Shown piece by piece: positions 39,129 to 48,021 of a stretch of 64,000 bases of DNA. The number at the start of each line of letters is the position of its first letter. The stretch's first letter is position 1. The position numbers and the translations under genes are program-made. The DNA is from Lachnospiraceae bacterium. GTDB lineage: Bacteria; Bacillota; Clostridia; Lachnospirales; Lachnospiraceae. A model generated the notes under the pieces. That model had not been told where the DNA came from and did no database searches. It was given only the letters and a program-made list of their open reading frames with translations. The stretch covers positions 1 through 64,000 of the forward strand of contig JAAWIS010000007.1 in assembly GCA_022796475.1 (NCBI GenBank). The letters are read 5' to 3'.

Positions 39129-40094
39129 TCATAAATAAATCCCATATTTCAGTATTTCCCGTTTCTCAATAATCCCGATGGGTCTGTCTTCTTTTACAAC
39201 TGGAATTGCATGCACATGTTTTTCTTCCATAATAGATAACGCCTCAATTGCCATTGACGATGCATCTACAAATACCGGGTAATAATGTACAAATTTACGA
39301 ATCGTAGCTGTTCGGATATCCTTATCTTTTATATTGCGTTTTAAGTCGCCATTTGTAACAACCCCAATCAGACGCTGCTCATTATCCACTACCGCAATCA
39401 TATCTGTATCCATGTTAATCATAGCTTCCACTGCTTCTAATATAGTGGAATCTGCTTTCATAAATGTTTCTGACGTTATTTCCCGCATTAAATCAATAGA
39501 CCGGGTAATCAGCTTCTTCCCAAGGGAACCTGCTGGATGGAAAACACCGAAATCCTCTCTCCGAAAACCTCTAGCTATAGATGACGCAATCGCTAGAGCA
39601 TCCCCATAAACCATAACAGCCGTTGTGCTTGATGTAGGCGCCAAACCAAGATGACACGCTTCTTTTATATGTTCCATTACCTGCACAACTTTGCTAGCTC
39701 TCGCTAAGGAAGAGTCCTTATTGCATGTAATCCCAAGGATCGTAGCTCCGATTAAATGGATTCCTGGTATAATTCTAAGGATTTCATCGCTTTCCCCGGA
39801 ATATGAAATTAGCACCACCACATCTTCTTTTTGGATCATGCCTAAATCACCATGCATACATTCTCCTGGATGCAGGCAGATAGAGCAGGTTCCCAGTGAA
39901 GCCATGGAAGCCGCTATCTTTTTTGCAACATGTCCGCTTTTCCCCATGCCGATAAATATGACTTTCCCCTTACATCCCATGATTTCAGTAAGCATTTTAT
40001 CAAAGGTATCATCAAGCTGATCTCGCACTGATGTGAGAACTGATATTTCCCGGTCAAAAACATTCTTTCCTATCTTGATATGTTTATTTGCCAT
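39129..40094 (-). CDS. kdsD: D-arabinose-5-phosphate isomerase (KdsD/GutQ type)
   Basis: About 321 aa: SIS domain (about 30-170) with FIGMGKSGHVAKKIAASMASLGT, LHPGECMHGDLGMI and SYSGESDEIL, then two CBS domains (about 205-320). These motifs are specific to ketose-aldose isomerases acting on ribulose-5-P/arabinose-5-P. Normally this feeds Kdo synthesis in Gram-negatives, but no kdsA, kdsB or kdsC is present here. The ATG at 40094 follows GGAAAGGAAA, 14 bp after the Fkp stop. Confidence 0.87.
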   Translation of the reverse strand: MANKHIKIGKNVFDREISVLTSVRDQLDDTFDKMLTEIMGCKGKVIFIGMGKSGHVAKKIAASMASLGTCSICLHPGECMHGDLGMIQKEDVVVLISYSGESDEILRIIPGIHLIGATILGITCNKDSSLARASKVVQVMEHIKEACHLGLAPTSSTTAVMVYGDALAIASSIARGFRREDFGVFHPAGSLGKKLITRSIDLMREITSETFMKADSTILEAVEAMINMDTDMIAVVDNEQRLIGVVTNGDLKRNIKDKDIRTATIRKFVHYYPVFVDASSMAIEALSIMEEKHVHAIPVVKEDRPIGIIEKREILKYGIYL

Positions 40095-40108
40095 TTTCCT
40101 TTCCGCCT

Positions 40109-43100
40109 TTAAATCAATTCGCAATCCCAAACTTCTACCCCACAATCTGCAAACACTTCCTGTATCCTCTGTTTAAGTACTTTTTTGGAGATTCCCTCTT
40201 TTAAAACCATTTGAAGAAACCCGCCTCCACCTGCTCCGCATATAGATTTTCCATCGATCAGGTCATCACATACATTAAAAATATATTCAATACACGTATT
40301 GGAAGCGCCTTTGTCCAACTGTTTTACCAACTCAAATTGTTTTGTAATGTAGGAAGCAAAAGATGTAATATCCTTCTTTAAAAGATAATGCCGCATAATT
40401 GCACAGTACTCCTGAACGGTTTTCACAGCTTGTAATGCCTTCTTATTATTTCGTATGCATTGGTTCATTTCTTCCCTTAGAACATTCCTTGCCAATCTTC
40501 TTTGCCCAGAAAAGACAAGAACAAACCGGCTATTCAGCTCCTCCATGGTATCTTTTGGAAGTTCTAGGTGATCAACTGATATCTCTTGGTAACCCCCTGG
40601 CAATGTTGTAATATATTTTATGCCGCTGGTAAGACCCCCTACCTGATCCTGCCACCCGCCTCCTGTTGCCATCAACTGTTCTGCCAAGAAAACCTGTGCA
40701 TACACCATCTCATTCGTTGCTTTCACCCCACACATCTCATTTACTGCTTTTACTGCGGTCGCAGCAATAATGCTGCTTGTTCCAAGGCCGGATCCTTTGG
40801 GAACAGAAGCTTTTGTGAGCAGTTCTACGCCACCGCCAAATTGACTGCAAACCTGGTCTATGGTAACGCCAGCCTGATCATAGGGAATAATCCCAGTTGC
40901 AATTAAAACTGCCTTATGCAGTGCATAAGGATCAAAGGGATCCCCACAATTTTGGAGCTCCTGTATATCAGTAATGGTACTGAAACAGCCTTGATCCAGA
41001 CTGCCAAACCGAATTTCTTTTTCTTTTAGTCTGGTTACAGTTACTTTTATCGGCTTCTCTCCATTTAAAAGCAATGCACCATCTAACATAGTCCCTCCAT
41101 GCTCCAAACAGTAGGGAGCTGCATCAGATGGGCTGCCACAAAAATTGACACGCACTGGAAGCTCTGTCGTAACTGCATCCACTACAAATTTTTTGCGCCC
41201 ATAGCTTGATGGAAACCTTGCAAATGTTTCATTCCGGATAGTATTGCTTACAGCGGCATAGGCTAAATCTTCATATCTGAAATAGCTCTGTTCTTTATTA
41301 TTGATTTGAAACCGGCTGCAAATATCGCCACATGCTAGATATAGCCTCATATTTTGCGGGAATTCCGCCTCATCGGCATATTTCGCGATAGAGCGTATAT
41401 AGTTTGAAGCATCAACGGCATCCCCTTTTAGCTCTGAAATCGTTTTACCCATATCCTGCCCATTATTTAATTGTTCCATAAACGATTGAATTTTTACCTG
41501 TTCCCGGAGTTGATTCTGTCTTTCCAACATAGCAGTTATATCTGCTTCTTGAAAACTACTGCATAAACTGTACCGTTTGGACTGTTTCCAATTATTAATT
41601 TCACTATCCGAAGCAGATCCTTGAATCATTCGATATAGACACAAGGCAAATTTCACTGCTTCACAAAACGAGCTGCACTCTGGATAAATCTTTGCATTCC
41701 AAATAGAAGGAGTTGCTTTTCCCCAGATATCTTCTGGTTGGATCCCTGTCTTTTCAATTAACTTTGCAATGGTTCCGTTTAAAAAGCTTGCGTTGGCAGA
41801 TGATTTTGGATTATCTCCTTTCCCATAAATTCGGCATACAAATTTGCCATTCTTTAATGCCAGACCATGAAGGACAATATCTGATGGCAAAAAAACCCCT
41901 TCAGCGTAGACATTAGAAAGGATAGTGCGCTCCCCTACCGTACTGTTTATAAGAACGGAATCTTCCACGTAGCTGCTATCTGCTATCTGAGAGTCTGATG
42001 AAATATAACTGTTAATTACAGTTCCACTATTTGCATTTGTAATAAGTTTCCTCTCCCATCCCAAATAAGCATATTTCCCAATATCATCCACAAACAGCTC
42101 ATACATTTCATATGTCATTCCAAAATGGATATACCGAGCGGGAACCATCTTTACTAGAGACAAACGATAATGATGCAGCCGTTCCCATATCTCTCTGCGG
42201 CATGCATTCAGTTCATTGGAATACCCATTTTCAGGAGTTTCCTGATAAAATTCATCCAAGGTACTATTTTCCGCCAATGGGTAGACAAAATCAGCATAGA
42301 AATTCAAACATACTTTTGGATTTACAAATTGTTCAAACTGCCTCTGTTCTACTTTTCCGCCTTCCGATATCAGACCAAATAATTCCCGGATTATGCGGCT
42401 ACTGAACCAGATACATCCAGTATCAATATCAACCTGGTTGGCGCTATCGACTGCACCGCTGGATTTTAACAGTGTTTCTGGCTGCTTATGAAGGAATTTT
42501 GCAACATTTCGATTCCTGTGATCATTGCTTCCTGTTCCCTGCAGGAAAACCCCATGCTCCTGTCCTTCCAGCACTGGTACCTTAACAGAAAGTCCAGCGG
42601 CATCACAAGAAAGCAAATCCAACTGTAATGAATTAAACAAAAGTTCCGTATCGCTAGGGAATATCATCATTCCGCTTTTGCATCGATTTGGGATATCAGT
42701 AGCTGCTATCATCAGCTCATCAAAAATAGTTGAAACATATCCATTAGGCAGCATTCTTGGAACTGGGGCAAACAGTTTTCCACAAACAGAATACTGAGGA
42801 ATCCGCTTACTGTTTCCGCCAGAATGAATAACCAATATTTTTTGCTGTAATAATAGTTCCACTCCAATCTCATCACTAAGATGCCGGATTACATTTAAGG
42901 TAGCTCCGCCAGAACCAATTCGTTGCTCCTTATAGTCAGGAACTACAGCAAATTTTGTTCCTACAGGCAATCTGTTTTCGTTTTTTCTTTTGCTGATCTG
43001 CAAACGGTATGCATCAGCCTGCCGGTTATTTGCCGCTGTTAATATAACCCAGTCCCATCTATGAACTTTGGTATTTATACAAGAATATATGTAATCCTTT

Positions 43101-43144
43101 AATGCAGCCTTGTAACTTTGTGCAAAAAAATCATTATGCTTCAT
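40109..43144 (-). CDS. fkp: Bifunctional fucokinase/GDP-fucose pyrophosphorylase-like (Fkp)
   Basis: 1011 aa, the length of Bacteroides Fkp. The N-terminal pyrophosphorylase has RIGSGGATLNVIRHL (about 75) and VIHSGGNSKRIP, followed by a left-handed helix region near 375-440. The C-terminal GHMP kinase has NFCGSPSDAAPYCLEHGG (about 670), PKGSGLGTSSI (about 785) and CGAGGGGFLQMV. Fkp makes GDP-L-fucose from free L-fucose; Bacteroides Fkp also accepts D-arabinose. AAAGGAG precedes the ATG. No gmd or fcl gene is nearby. Confidence 0.88.
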   Translation of the reverse strand: MKHNDFFAQSYKAALKDYIYSCINTKVHRWDWVILTAANNRQADAYRLQISKRKNENRLPVGTKFAVVPDYKEQRIGSGGATLNVIRHLSDEIGVELLLQQKILVIHSGGNSKRIPQYSVCGKLFAPVPRMLPNGYVSTIFDELMIAATDIPNRCKSGMMIFPSDTELLFNSLQLDLLSCDAAGLSVKVPVLEGQEHGVFLQGTGSNDHRNRNVAKFLHKQPETLLKSSGAVDSANQVDIDTGCIWFSSRIIRELFGLISEGGKVEQRQFEQFVNPKVCLNFYADFVYPLAENSTLDEFYQETPENGYSNELNACRREIWERLHHYRLSLVKMVPARYIHFGMTYEMYELFVDDIGKYAYLGWERKLITNANSGTVINSYISSDSQIADSSYVEDSVLINSTVGERTILSNVYAEGVFLPSDIVLHGLALKNGKFVCRIYGKGDNPKSSANASFLNGTIAKLIEKTGIQPEDIWGKATPSIWNAKIYPECSSFCEAVKFALCLYRMIQGSASDSEINNWKQSKRYSLCSSFQEADITAMLERQNQLREQVKIQSFMEQLNNGQDMGKTISELKGDAVDASNYIRSIAKYADEAEFPQNMRLYLACGDICSRFQINNKEQSYFRYEDLAYAAVSNTIRNETFARFPSSYGRKKFVVDAVTTELPVRVNFCGSPSDAAPYCLEHGGTMLDGALLLNGEKPIKVTVTRLKEKEIRFGSLDQGCFSTITDIQELQNCGDPFDPYALHKAVLIATGIIPYDQAGVTIDQVCSQFGGGVELLTKASVPKGSGLGTSSIIAATAVKAVNEMCGVKATNEMVYAQVFLAEQLMATGGGWQDQVGGLTSGIKYITTLPGGYQEISVDHLELPKDTMEELNSRFVLVFSGQRRLARNVLREEMNQCIRNNKKALQAVKTVQEYCAIMRHYLLKKDITSFASYITKQFELVKQLDKGASNTCIEYIFNVCDDLIDGKSICGAGGGGFLQMVLKEGISKKVLKQRIQEVFADCGVEVWDCELI

Positions 43145-43183
43145 TTTAGCTCCTTTCCCCCTTTAACTGAAAAACTGGGTTTG

Positions 43184-43969
43184 CTATTTTTCAGATGGCA
43201 TTTCTATACATTTATTACTAAATTTAAAACAATACCATAAATATTTGAACCCACCTTTTACATATCGGTTCCATAAACGTTTTGGTTCTTTTACAAATCT
43301 ATAAGCCCATTCAAATCCTAATTCTTGTACCTTTTCCGGTGCTCTGTCTAAAGAACCTGCAATAAAATCAAATGCTGCACCCACTCCTAATATGGTTGTT
43401 TTTTTCAAAGAATCTTTATGGGATTCAATCCAATAATCTTGTTTCGGCTGACCGATTCCAACCCACACATAGTCTGGATGCAACTCATTTATCTGACCGC
43501 AAATTTCCTGGTCTTCATTTATTGTCAAATTTCTAAATGGCGGAGAATACATTCCTACTATCTTAATATCCGGATATTTTTTTATTAAATTATCTCTAAT
43601 CTTGTCTAAAACCTTTTGATTTTTCCCTCCGTAAAAGTAGTGGGTTTTTCCTTCTCTGATACCAGCTTTTATAATCATTTCCATAATGTCAGGTCCGGAA
43701 CATCTTTCACATATTATCCCAGCTTTCCGGCACTTTTTAATAATCGGCATACCATCAACTGCAACATAGGTCAAATTATTGTAAGCTATGGCAATTCGCT
43801 TATTTTCCATACATGCAATGGATGCCGGAATACCGACAAATCCAACCGTTGCACTAACAGGTTCTGTTGGTAAATTCGTAATACTTTCCACACATTCTTT
43901 TCGCGTTGAAGCACAAAATCCAACTTTTCCCCATAAAACAAAATTTCTTTTATATTTATAAAACTTCAT
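43184..43969 (-). CDS. WecG/TagA/CpsF-family glycosyltransferase (GT26)
   Basis: 261 aa. VAVDGMPIIKKCRKAG, RCSGPDIM, FYGGKNQKVLDKIRDNLIKKYP and VWVGIGQPKQDYWI are the GT26 signatures. TagA-type members add ManNAc to GlcNAc-PP-undecaprenol, making the linkage unit of wall polymers. It overlaps the TagB-like gene by 14 bases, supporting attachment of the polymer to lipid-linked GlcNAc made by a TagO encoded elsewhere. Confidence 0.88.
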   Translation of the reverse strand: MKFYKYKRNFVLWGKVGFCASTRKECVESITNLPTEPVSATVGFVGIPASIACMENKRIAIAYNNLTYVAVDGMPIIKKCRKAGIICERCSGPDIMEMIIKAGIREGKTHYFYGGKNQKVLDKIRDNLIKKYPDIKIVGMYSPPFRNLTINEDQEICGQINELHPDYVWVGIGQPKQDYWIESHKDSLKKTTILGVGAAFDFIAGSLDRAPEKVQELGFEWAYRFVKEPKRLWNRYVKGGFKYLWYCFKFSNKCIEMPSEK

Positions 43970-45113
43970 TATCCGTTTTACCCCAAATCAAATCTGCAAC
44001 TCTTGCAGCACTTCCAGAATCCTGATATACATGCATTTTATCCTTTATTTCTTTTCTTCTATATTTCCAATTTAAGTCGATCTCATCTGCATTTTGAAAA
44101 TAGTGAATTAGGCTGGTTAAATCTCCAATAATTGGTCCCGGAAAATAATCGGCTACCGGATGAAACACAAATCCTCTATTCTTTTCATACTCGTCCATAT
44201 CAGACAAGACCATTACTACAGGTTTATCCAAAAGCAAATAGTCTACCACAATAGAAGAATAGTCACTTAATAAAACATCAGAATCTGCTAACAGTTCATA
44301 TAACTGCACTCCCTGTTCCAGCAGATTTTGTGACGTAATACTCCTGATATTACTTAATCCTTTCATTTTATCAAGTGTTGATGATTCCATTGGATGCAAT
44401 TTCGCAATCAGGAAAAAGTCCCGGTCACTAAGTGCTTTATTTAACGTTTCACATTCTTCTTTGCTTAGATTAGAAGACATGAAGGAATCCGTTCTGCCGT
44501 CAATCCCTGCATGTCCCTGAACTGCTTTCCGATAAGTAGGCATCCAAAGAATAATTTTTTTATATCTTTCTTTATTAATTCCTAATTTTTTTAATGCTGT
44601 ACTTTTTTGAAAAAGGATATCATTTCTCGGATATCCTGTAATGTGCACAGAATCCTGATTTAATGAAAAAAAATCTGAATAAAGGCTTTTGTACCTGTCA
44701 GAAATTACAATGGTCATATCGCCTCGATACCCTCTGTCTTTTGGAGGTACATCTTTATATCCGCATCCATGCCATAAATTGATCTGAAGTTGATTTTTTC
44801 CAGATCTTACCCACCTAAAAAAACCATGAGTAGAAATAACATACTGCGCCCTTAAAAAACACCAAATACCAGCAAAAGACTTTTTTTCAAAAACTTTTGT
44901 ATTTGGCAGAATGTTCAGTTTATCAAGATCGACATAACCCTTTTTTGTCCAAATCAATTGATACTTTCTGCAAATATCCTTTCGGTTCTTTATAATATAT
45001 TCATATAGAGCATAAGAATTATCGCAGATATTCGGGAAACTGTCGAATAAAATCACTGCTTTTTTGGGGATGATCTTATTTAGCAAACACATAATTTTGA
45101 TTTTAATATCCAT
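43956..45113 (-). CDS. CDP-glycerol glycerophosphotransferase family (TagB/TagF-like)
   Basis: 385 aa, peripheral membrane GT-B fold. INLWHGCGYKDVP carries the catalytic-region His-Gly, then ITGYPRNDIL, IILWMPTYRKA and VLLSDYSSIVVDYLLLDKP. Such enzymes add glycerol- or ribitol-phosphate to a lipid-linked disaccharide, matching the TagA-like neighbour. Second gene of the operon after the integrase-like gene. Confidence 0.87.
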   Translation of the reverse strand: MDIKIKIMCLLNKIIPKKAVILFDSFPNICDNSYALYEYIIKNRKDICRKYQLIWTKKGYVDLDKLNILPNTKVFEKKSFAGIWCFLRAQYVISTHGFFRWVRSGKNQLQINLWHGCGYKDVPPKDRGYRGDMTIVISDRYKSLYSDFFSLNQDSVHITGYPRNDILFQKSTALKKLGINKERYKKIILWMPTYRKAVQGHAGIDGRTDSFMSSNLSKEECETLNKALSDRDFFLIAKLHPMESSTLDKMKGLSNIRSITSQNLLEQGVQLYELLADSDVLLSDYSSIVVDYLLLDKPVVMVLSDMDEYEKNRGFVFHPVADYFPGPIIGDLTSLIHYFQNADEIDLNWKYRRKEIKDKMHVYQDSGSAARVADLIWGKTDNEVL

Positions 45114-45163
45114 AACTAATTTCCTTCCTTATGCTGATATTTTCTGTTTATGTTGATATTTTT

Positions 45164-45997
45164 TCATCCCATCTCCCTCATCAATTCCTCCCCATACCTT
45201 CCCAAACTATTCTTTAAATCCTTTGGCGTACATTCCTTTTCAATCCCTGCTAACACCCGGTATTTGTCAAATATATTGGTAATCATTTTCATGGAAAGAG
45301 GTTTTCCTAATTTCGAAAGGAACATCCGGTTTTGGTACAGCCCTCCACGGTCAAAATAGGTGTGTGCTTCCAGCCATTGTTCCATTTGTTTCTTCAAAGA
45401 AGAAGAAAACAGAGGAACCTTACGGATTTTTTCCCGTTTTCTGTGTATTGTGAGAACTCCGGATTTCCGATTATAGTCGGATACCTCCATTCTGAGCAAT
45501 TCGCTTACTTCGATCCTGTGATAAAATAGCAGCTCCATCATGATTTGATCCCGGAGGCACACCCTTTTTCGAAATTCACTGTCCAGCTCTTCATATTCCC
45601 GGTGGATTGCACGAAAGAATGCATCTACTTCCTTTTTGGACAGCACAGTATCTGTGGAAACCTTTTTACAGCTTTTTGGCTGTTCTAATGGCCGAAATTC
45701 CTCTATCATACCTTGGGATTTCAAGTATGACAAATAATATCCAAGTACCTGATGCTTTCTGCAGACAGTAGCAAAGCGAAGTCCCTGTTCTCCGGAAAGA
45801 TACTTTAAATAAGTTTCCATCTTCTGTTCCATACCTTCTGCTTTCAAATTTTCCTGTTTGCCTGATTCCAGCCACCTGAAAAAAAGATCTAAGTCTATGC
45901 GGTAGGCCTTTGCAGTGCGTCCGTCCAAACCGCGGTTCACCACTTGGGTGCAGATAAATTCGTCTGTCAAATTCTGCATTTGTTTCTCAGATGCCAC
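45164..45997 (-). CDS. Degenerate tyrosine-recombinase-like protein at head of polysaccharide operon
   Basis: About 277 aa from a GTG at 45997 with AAAGGGGTGGGG upstream; the frame opens 20 codons earlier at an ATG with no good site. It has the SAM-like N-terminal core-binding domain and much of the catalytic fold (ELLFYHRIEVSELLRMEV with one arginine). The usual HxxR is replaced by KDLKNS, and the protein ends at REMG before the LGH and Tyr motifs. It should not cut DNA. It is the first gene of the operon, suggesting DNA binding or a regulatory role (inference). Confidence 0.7.
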   Translation of the reverse strand: MASEKQMQNLTDEFICTQVVNRGLDGRTAKAYRIDLDLFFRWLESGKQENLKAEGMEQKMETYLKYLSGEQGLRFATVCRKHQVLGYYLSYLKSQGMIEEFRPLEQPKSCKKVSTDTVLSKKEVDAFFRAIHREYEELDSEFRKRVCLRDQIMMELLFYHRIEVSELLRMEVSDYNRKSGVLTIHRKREKIRKVPLFSSSLKKQMEQWLEAHTYFDRGGLYQNRMFLSKLGKPLSMKMITNIFDKYRVLAGIEKECTPKDLKNSLGRYGEELMREMG

Positions 45998-46139
45998 TTG
46001 AACCCCACCCCTTTTTTGATTCTGCTTTTTGTTTTTTGGCGTCCTTATTTTTATCATGACTTCTGGTATAATTTAAGATATATCATGTTCCTGTAAGAAC
46101 TTTTCAGCGTTCAAACTAACCGCTTTTAAATATTGAATG

Positions 46140-46160
46140 CAAATAACAAATTGTTATTTG
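46140..46160. promoter_or_regulatory. Perfect 21-bp palindrome upstream of the polysaccharide operon
   Basis: CAAATAACAA and TTGTTATTTG are exact inverted copies around one base, about 140 bases upstream of the chosen start of the first operon gene. Looks like a dimeric repressor site; the binding protein is unknown. No strong promoter hexamers could be placed between it and the gene. Confidence 0.4.
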
Positions 46161-46211
46161 TAGTTGATAGCAAAAACTTAAAAGAGAAACCGCTTTCTCC
46201 TTTAGCAAAAT

Positions 46212-46242
46212 GTTTTCGCAGATTTTCCAATTCTGCGAAAAC
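46212..46242 (-). terminator. Stem-loop downstream of the integrase gene
   Basis: GTTTTCGCAG (46212-46221) pairs perfectly with CTGCGAAAAC (46233-46242), about 40 bases past the integrase stop. A weak T-rich run follows on the minus strand. Confidence 0.5.
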
Positions 46243-46282
46243 ACGAAAATATCACAGTATTTCCTGGGATTTTTGGATTCTG

Positions 46283-47425
46283 CTAATCTGTCTGACCATA
46301 AATCTGACCATAAATCTGACCATAAAACAAAGAAAGGCTGCCCAAATGTTTTCTCTTCATTTCCATGGATGGATGTACATATCGGTTTAAAGTAATCTGT
46401 ATATCAGAGTGCCCTAGCAGCTCACTTAAGCTTTTGGGATCTGCACCCCTTTCAATGCAATTTGTGGCAAACGTATGTCTTAATGCATGAAAATTTCTAT
46501 CTTCTGTCCTGGCCTCCTTTTGAATTCGCTTAAAATGGTTTTGCATTGTTCTTGGTTCTGCCGGCCTATCCCCTCCGAATATGTATTCCTTTTCATTTTG
46601 GAATTGCAATAACAGCTCTAAAACCTCTTGCGACACTGGTATTTCCCGTTTGGAGTACCGGCTCTTTGCAGTAGTTTCCAGAAGTGCCGTTTTTTTAGAA
46701 TGTCCTTCCACAGAAAGACGCTGCACGGTCCGGCCTACAGAAAGCAAACGGTTTTCAAAATCAATGTCTTCCCATTTCAGGGCGCACAATTCTCCCAGGC
46801 GGATTCCTGTATAAAAACATAAAAGGACTGCCAGTTTAGATCGATCCATTTTATGGTAAATCGCGGAAAACAATCTGGCCTGTTCTCTCCGTGTAAAAAC
46901 TTTGGCAGGCTGTTTGGCCGCAGAGGATACAGGACGTTTTAAAGCTGGCATTAATACGCCATACTGACTGGAAACAAATTTTAAAATCTGGTTTAAAACA
47001 CAGTAAATACTCTTTTTTGTACTTTCTGACAACTGCTCTGGAAGCAGTTCCTTAACAGTAGAATCGGTAATTCTGGTTGCTTCCAAATCACCAAATACAG
47101 CTTTTAGATGCTTTTGGTAAATCAAACGATATTTCGCGTATGTGGATGGTTTCCTGCTCTTTTTTATGTTACAAAGCCAGCTTTCTGCCCCAAAAGAAAA
47201 CTTGATCATTCCCTTTTCTGTTTGATGAACGGCTGTATCAAATCGTTTTCTTGCCATGCCCTTTGTCTGGATTTTCTTTGTGGTCAGCTTTTCCTTCGCT
47301 TCCTCATAGGTTCTTCCATAAACAGAATGGTACAATTTTCGGCCCTTTTCTTCACTGTAAACAGGATATCGGCCCTCCCACCGTCCATCTTTCCGTTTTC
47401 TGATATTTTCTCCATGTCTTGCCAT
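46283..47425 (-). CDS. Tyrosine recombinase/integrase (Tn916-Int-like)
   Basis: About 380 aa. The arm-binding N-terminus (GENIRKRKDGRWEGRYPVY) is followed by the core-binding domain and the catalytic domain with YTGIRLGELCALKW (Arg), FHALRHTFATNC (His-xx-Arg), LGHSDIQITLNRYVH (His and nucleophile Tyr). The ATG at 47425 follows GAGAGGG. The C-terminus ends in GQIYGQIYGQTD, encoded by three perfect 12-bp DNA repeats. No excisionase or other element genes are adjacent, so it is either a remnant or a stand-alone inversion/excision enzyme. Confidence 0.88.
   Translation of the reverse strand: MARHGENIRKRKDGRWEGRYPVYSEEKGRKLYHSVYGRTYEEAKEKLTTKKIQTKGMARKRFDTAVHQTEKGMIKFSFGAESWLCNIKKSRKPSTYAKYRLIYQKHLKAVFGDLEATRITDSTVKELLPEQLSESTKKSIYCVLNQILKFVSSQYGVLMPALKRPVSSAAKQPAKVFTRREQARLFSAIYHKMDRSKLAVLLCFYTGIRLGELCALKWEDIDFENRLLSVGRTVQRLSVEGHSKKTALLETTAKSRYSKREIPVSQEVLELLLQFQNEKEYIFGGDRPAEPRTMQNHFKRIQKEARTEDRNFHALRHTFATNCIERGADPKSLSELLGHSDIQITLNRYVHPSMEMKRKHLGSLSLFYGQIYGQIYGQTD
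46291..46326 (-). repeat. Three perfect 12-bp repeats at integrase 3' end
   Basis: TCTGACCATAAA occurs three times head to tail, inside the last codons of the integrase. Two imperfect copies lie at 47452-47475. Confidence 0.85.
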
Positions 47426-47451
47426 ATCGTACCCTCTCTTTTTCGTTAGAA

Positions 47452-47475
47452 TTTGACCACAAATCTGACCCAAAA
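47452..47475 (-). repeat. Two imperfect copies of the 12-bp repeat upstream of the integrase
   Basis: TTTGACCACAAA and TCTGACCCAAAA each match the 3'-end unit at 10 of 12 positions and have the same orientation. They lie 27-50 bases before the integrase start codon. Confidence 0.65.
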
Positions 47476-47718
47476 CGCTTTTGTCACTTCCATTTTTAAA
47501 CTGCAATACCCTAACTTTACAAAAAAACCAAAAAAATTAGTAGCAATTCTCTTGAACATGTGATAGAATTACACCGATATGAGAAGTTATAAAAGGGAAA
47601 CACATCATTTTACCAGGAATATTCCGGATTTTTTCTTTCGCTGATTTGGAAAATCCATGAAAAATCAGGCATAAATTATGATAGATTTTGCCTCCTAATA
47701 CCAATACCAAACAATAAA

Positions 47719-47758
47719 ACAATCCTGCAGTGTTTTGAATTCTGCAGGATTGTTTTTT
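47719..47758. terminator. Bidirectional terminator-like hairpin
   Basis: ACAATCCTGCAG (47719-47730) pairs perfectly with CTGCAGGATTGT (47742-47753), followed by a T-run on the plus strand and T-rich sequence on the minus strand. Between 47507 and this hairpin nothing else is evident. Confidence 0.7.
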
Positions 47759-47777
47759 GTTTCCATCATTCTTACCA

Positions 47778-47912
47778 TCAGTTGGCAAAAGATACACAAG
47801 CTTGTCCACTGATGGTATTAAGGCCGTAAAATCGCTCTTCCTCTATTTTTTTAATATAGTTTTTCAAATCCCATTTTCTGTAAAACTTTTTAACCAATTT
47901 ATCAGCCGACAT
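47778..47912 (-). CDS. Small ORF, 44 aa, unknown
   Basis: ATG at 47912 follows TAAGGAAAATTT, a good ribosome site. It encodes a basic peptide beginning MSADKLVKKFYRKWDLKNY and ending VSFAN. No recognised family. The stop lies in a 9-bp inverted repeat (ACCATCAGT...ACTGATGGT, about 47774-47818). It could be a small gene or a remnant of the element that brought the integrase. Confidence 0.35.
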   Translation of the reverse strand: MSADKLVKKFYRKWDLKNYIKKIEEERFYGLNTISGQACVSFAN

Positions 47913-47954
47913 AAATTTTCCTTATTAATGAAACAACTGCTGTCTTTCGAAATT

Positions 47955-48007
47955 AAAAAAAGGCCGCATTTGCTGCCTTCAAAACCCTGTCAGCAGCAAA
48001 AACGGCC
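47955..48007 (-). terminator. Terminator of the AGCS operon
   Basis: Minus-strand GGCCGTTTTTGCTGC and GCAGCAAATGCGGCC pair at 13 of 15 positions, followed by TTTTTTT; directly downstream of the symporter stop. Confidence 0.85.
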
Positions 48008-48021
48008 ACGCTTTTCGTTTT

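Noticed and set aside
46291..46326. CRISPR-like short repeats
   Set aside because: Only three 12-bp direct units with no spacers; inside an integrase reading frame.
47537..47809. 90-codon minus-strand open frame
   Set aside because: Crosses a strong terminator hairpin and shows no protein-like composition.
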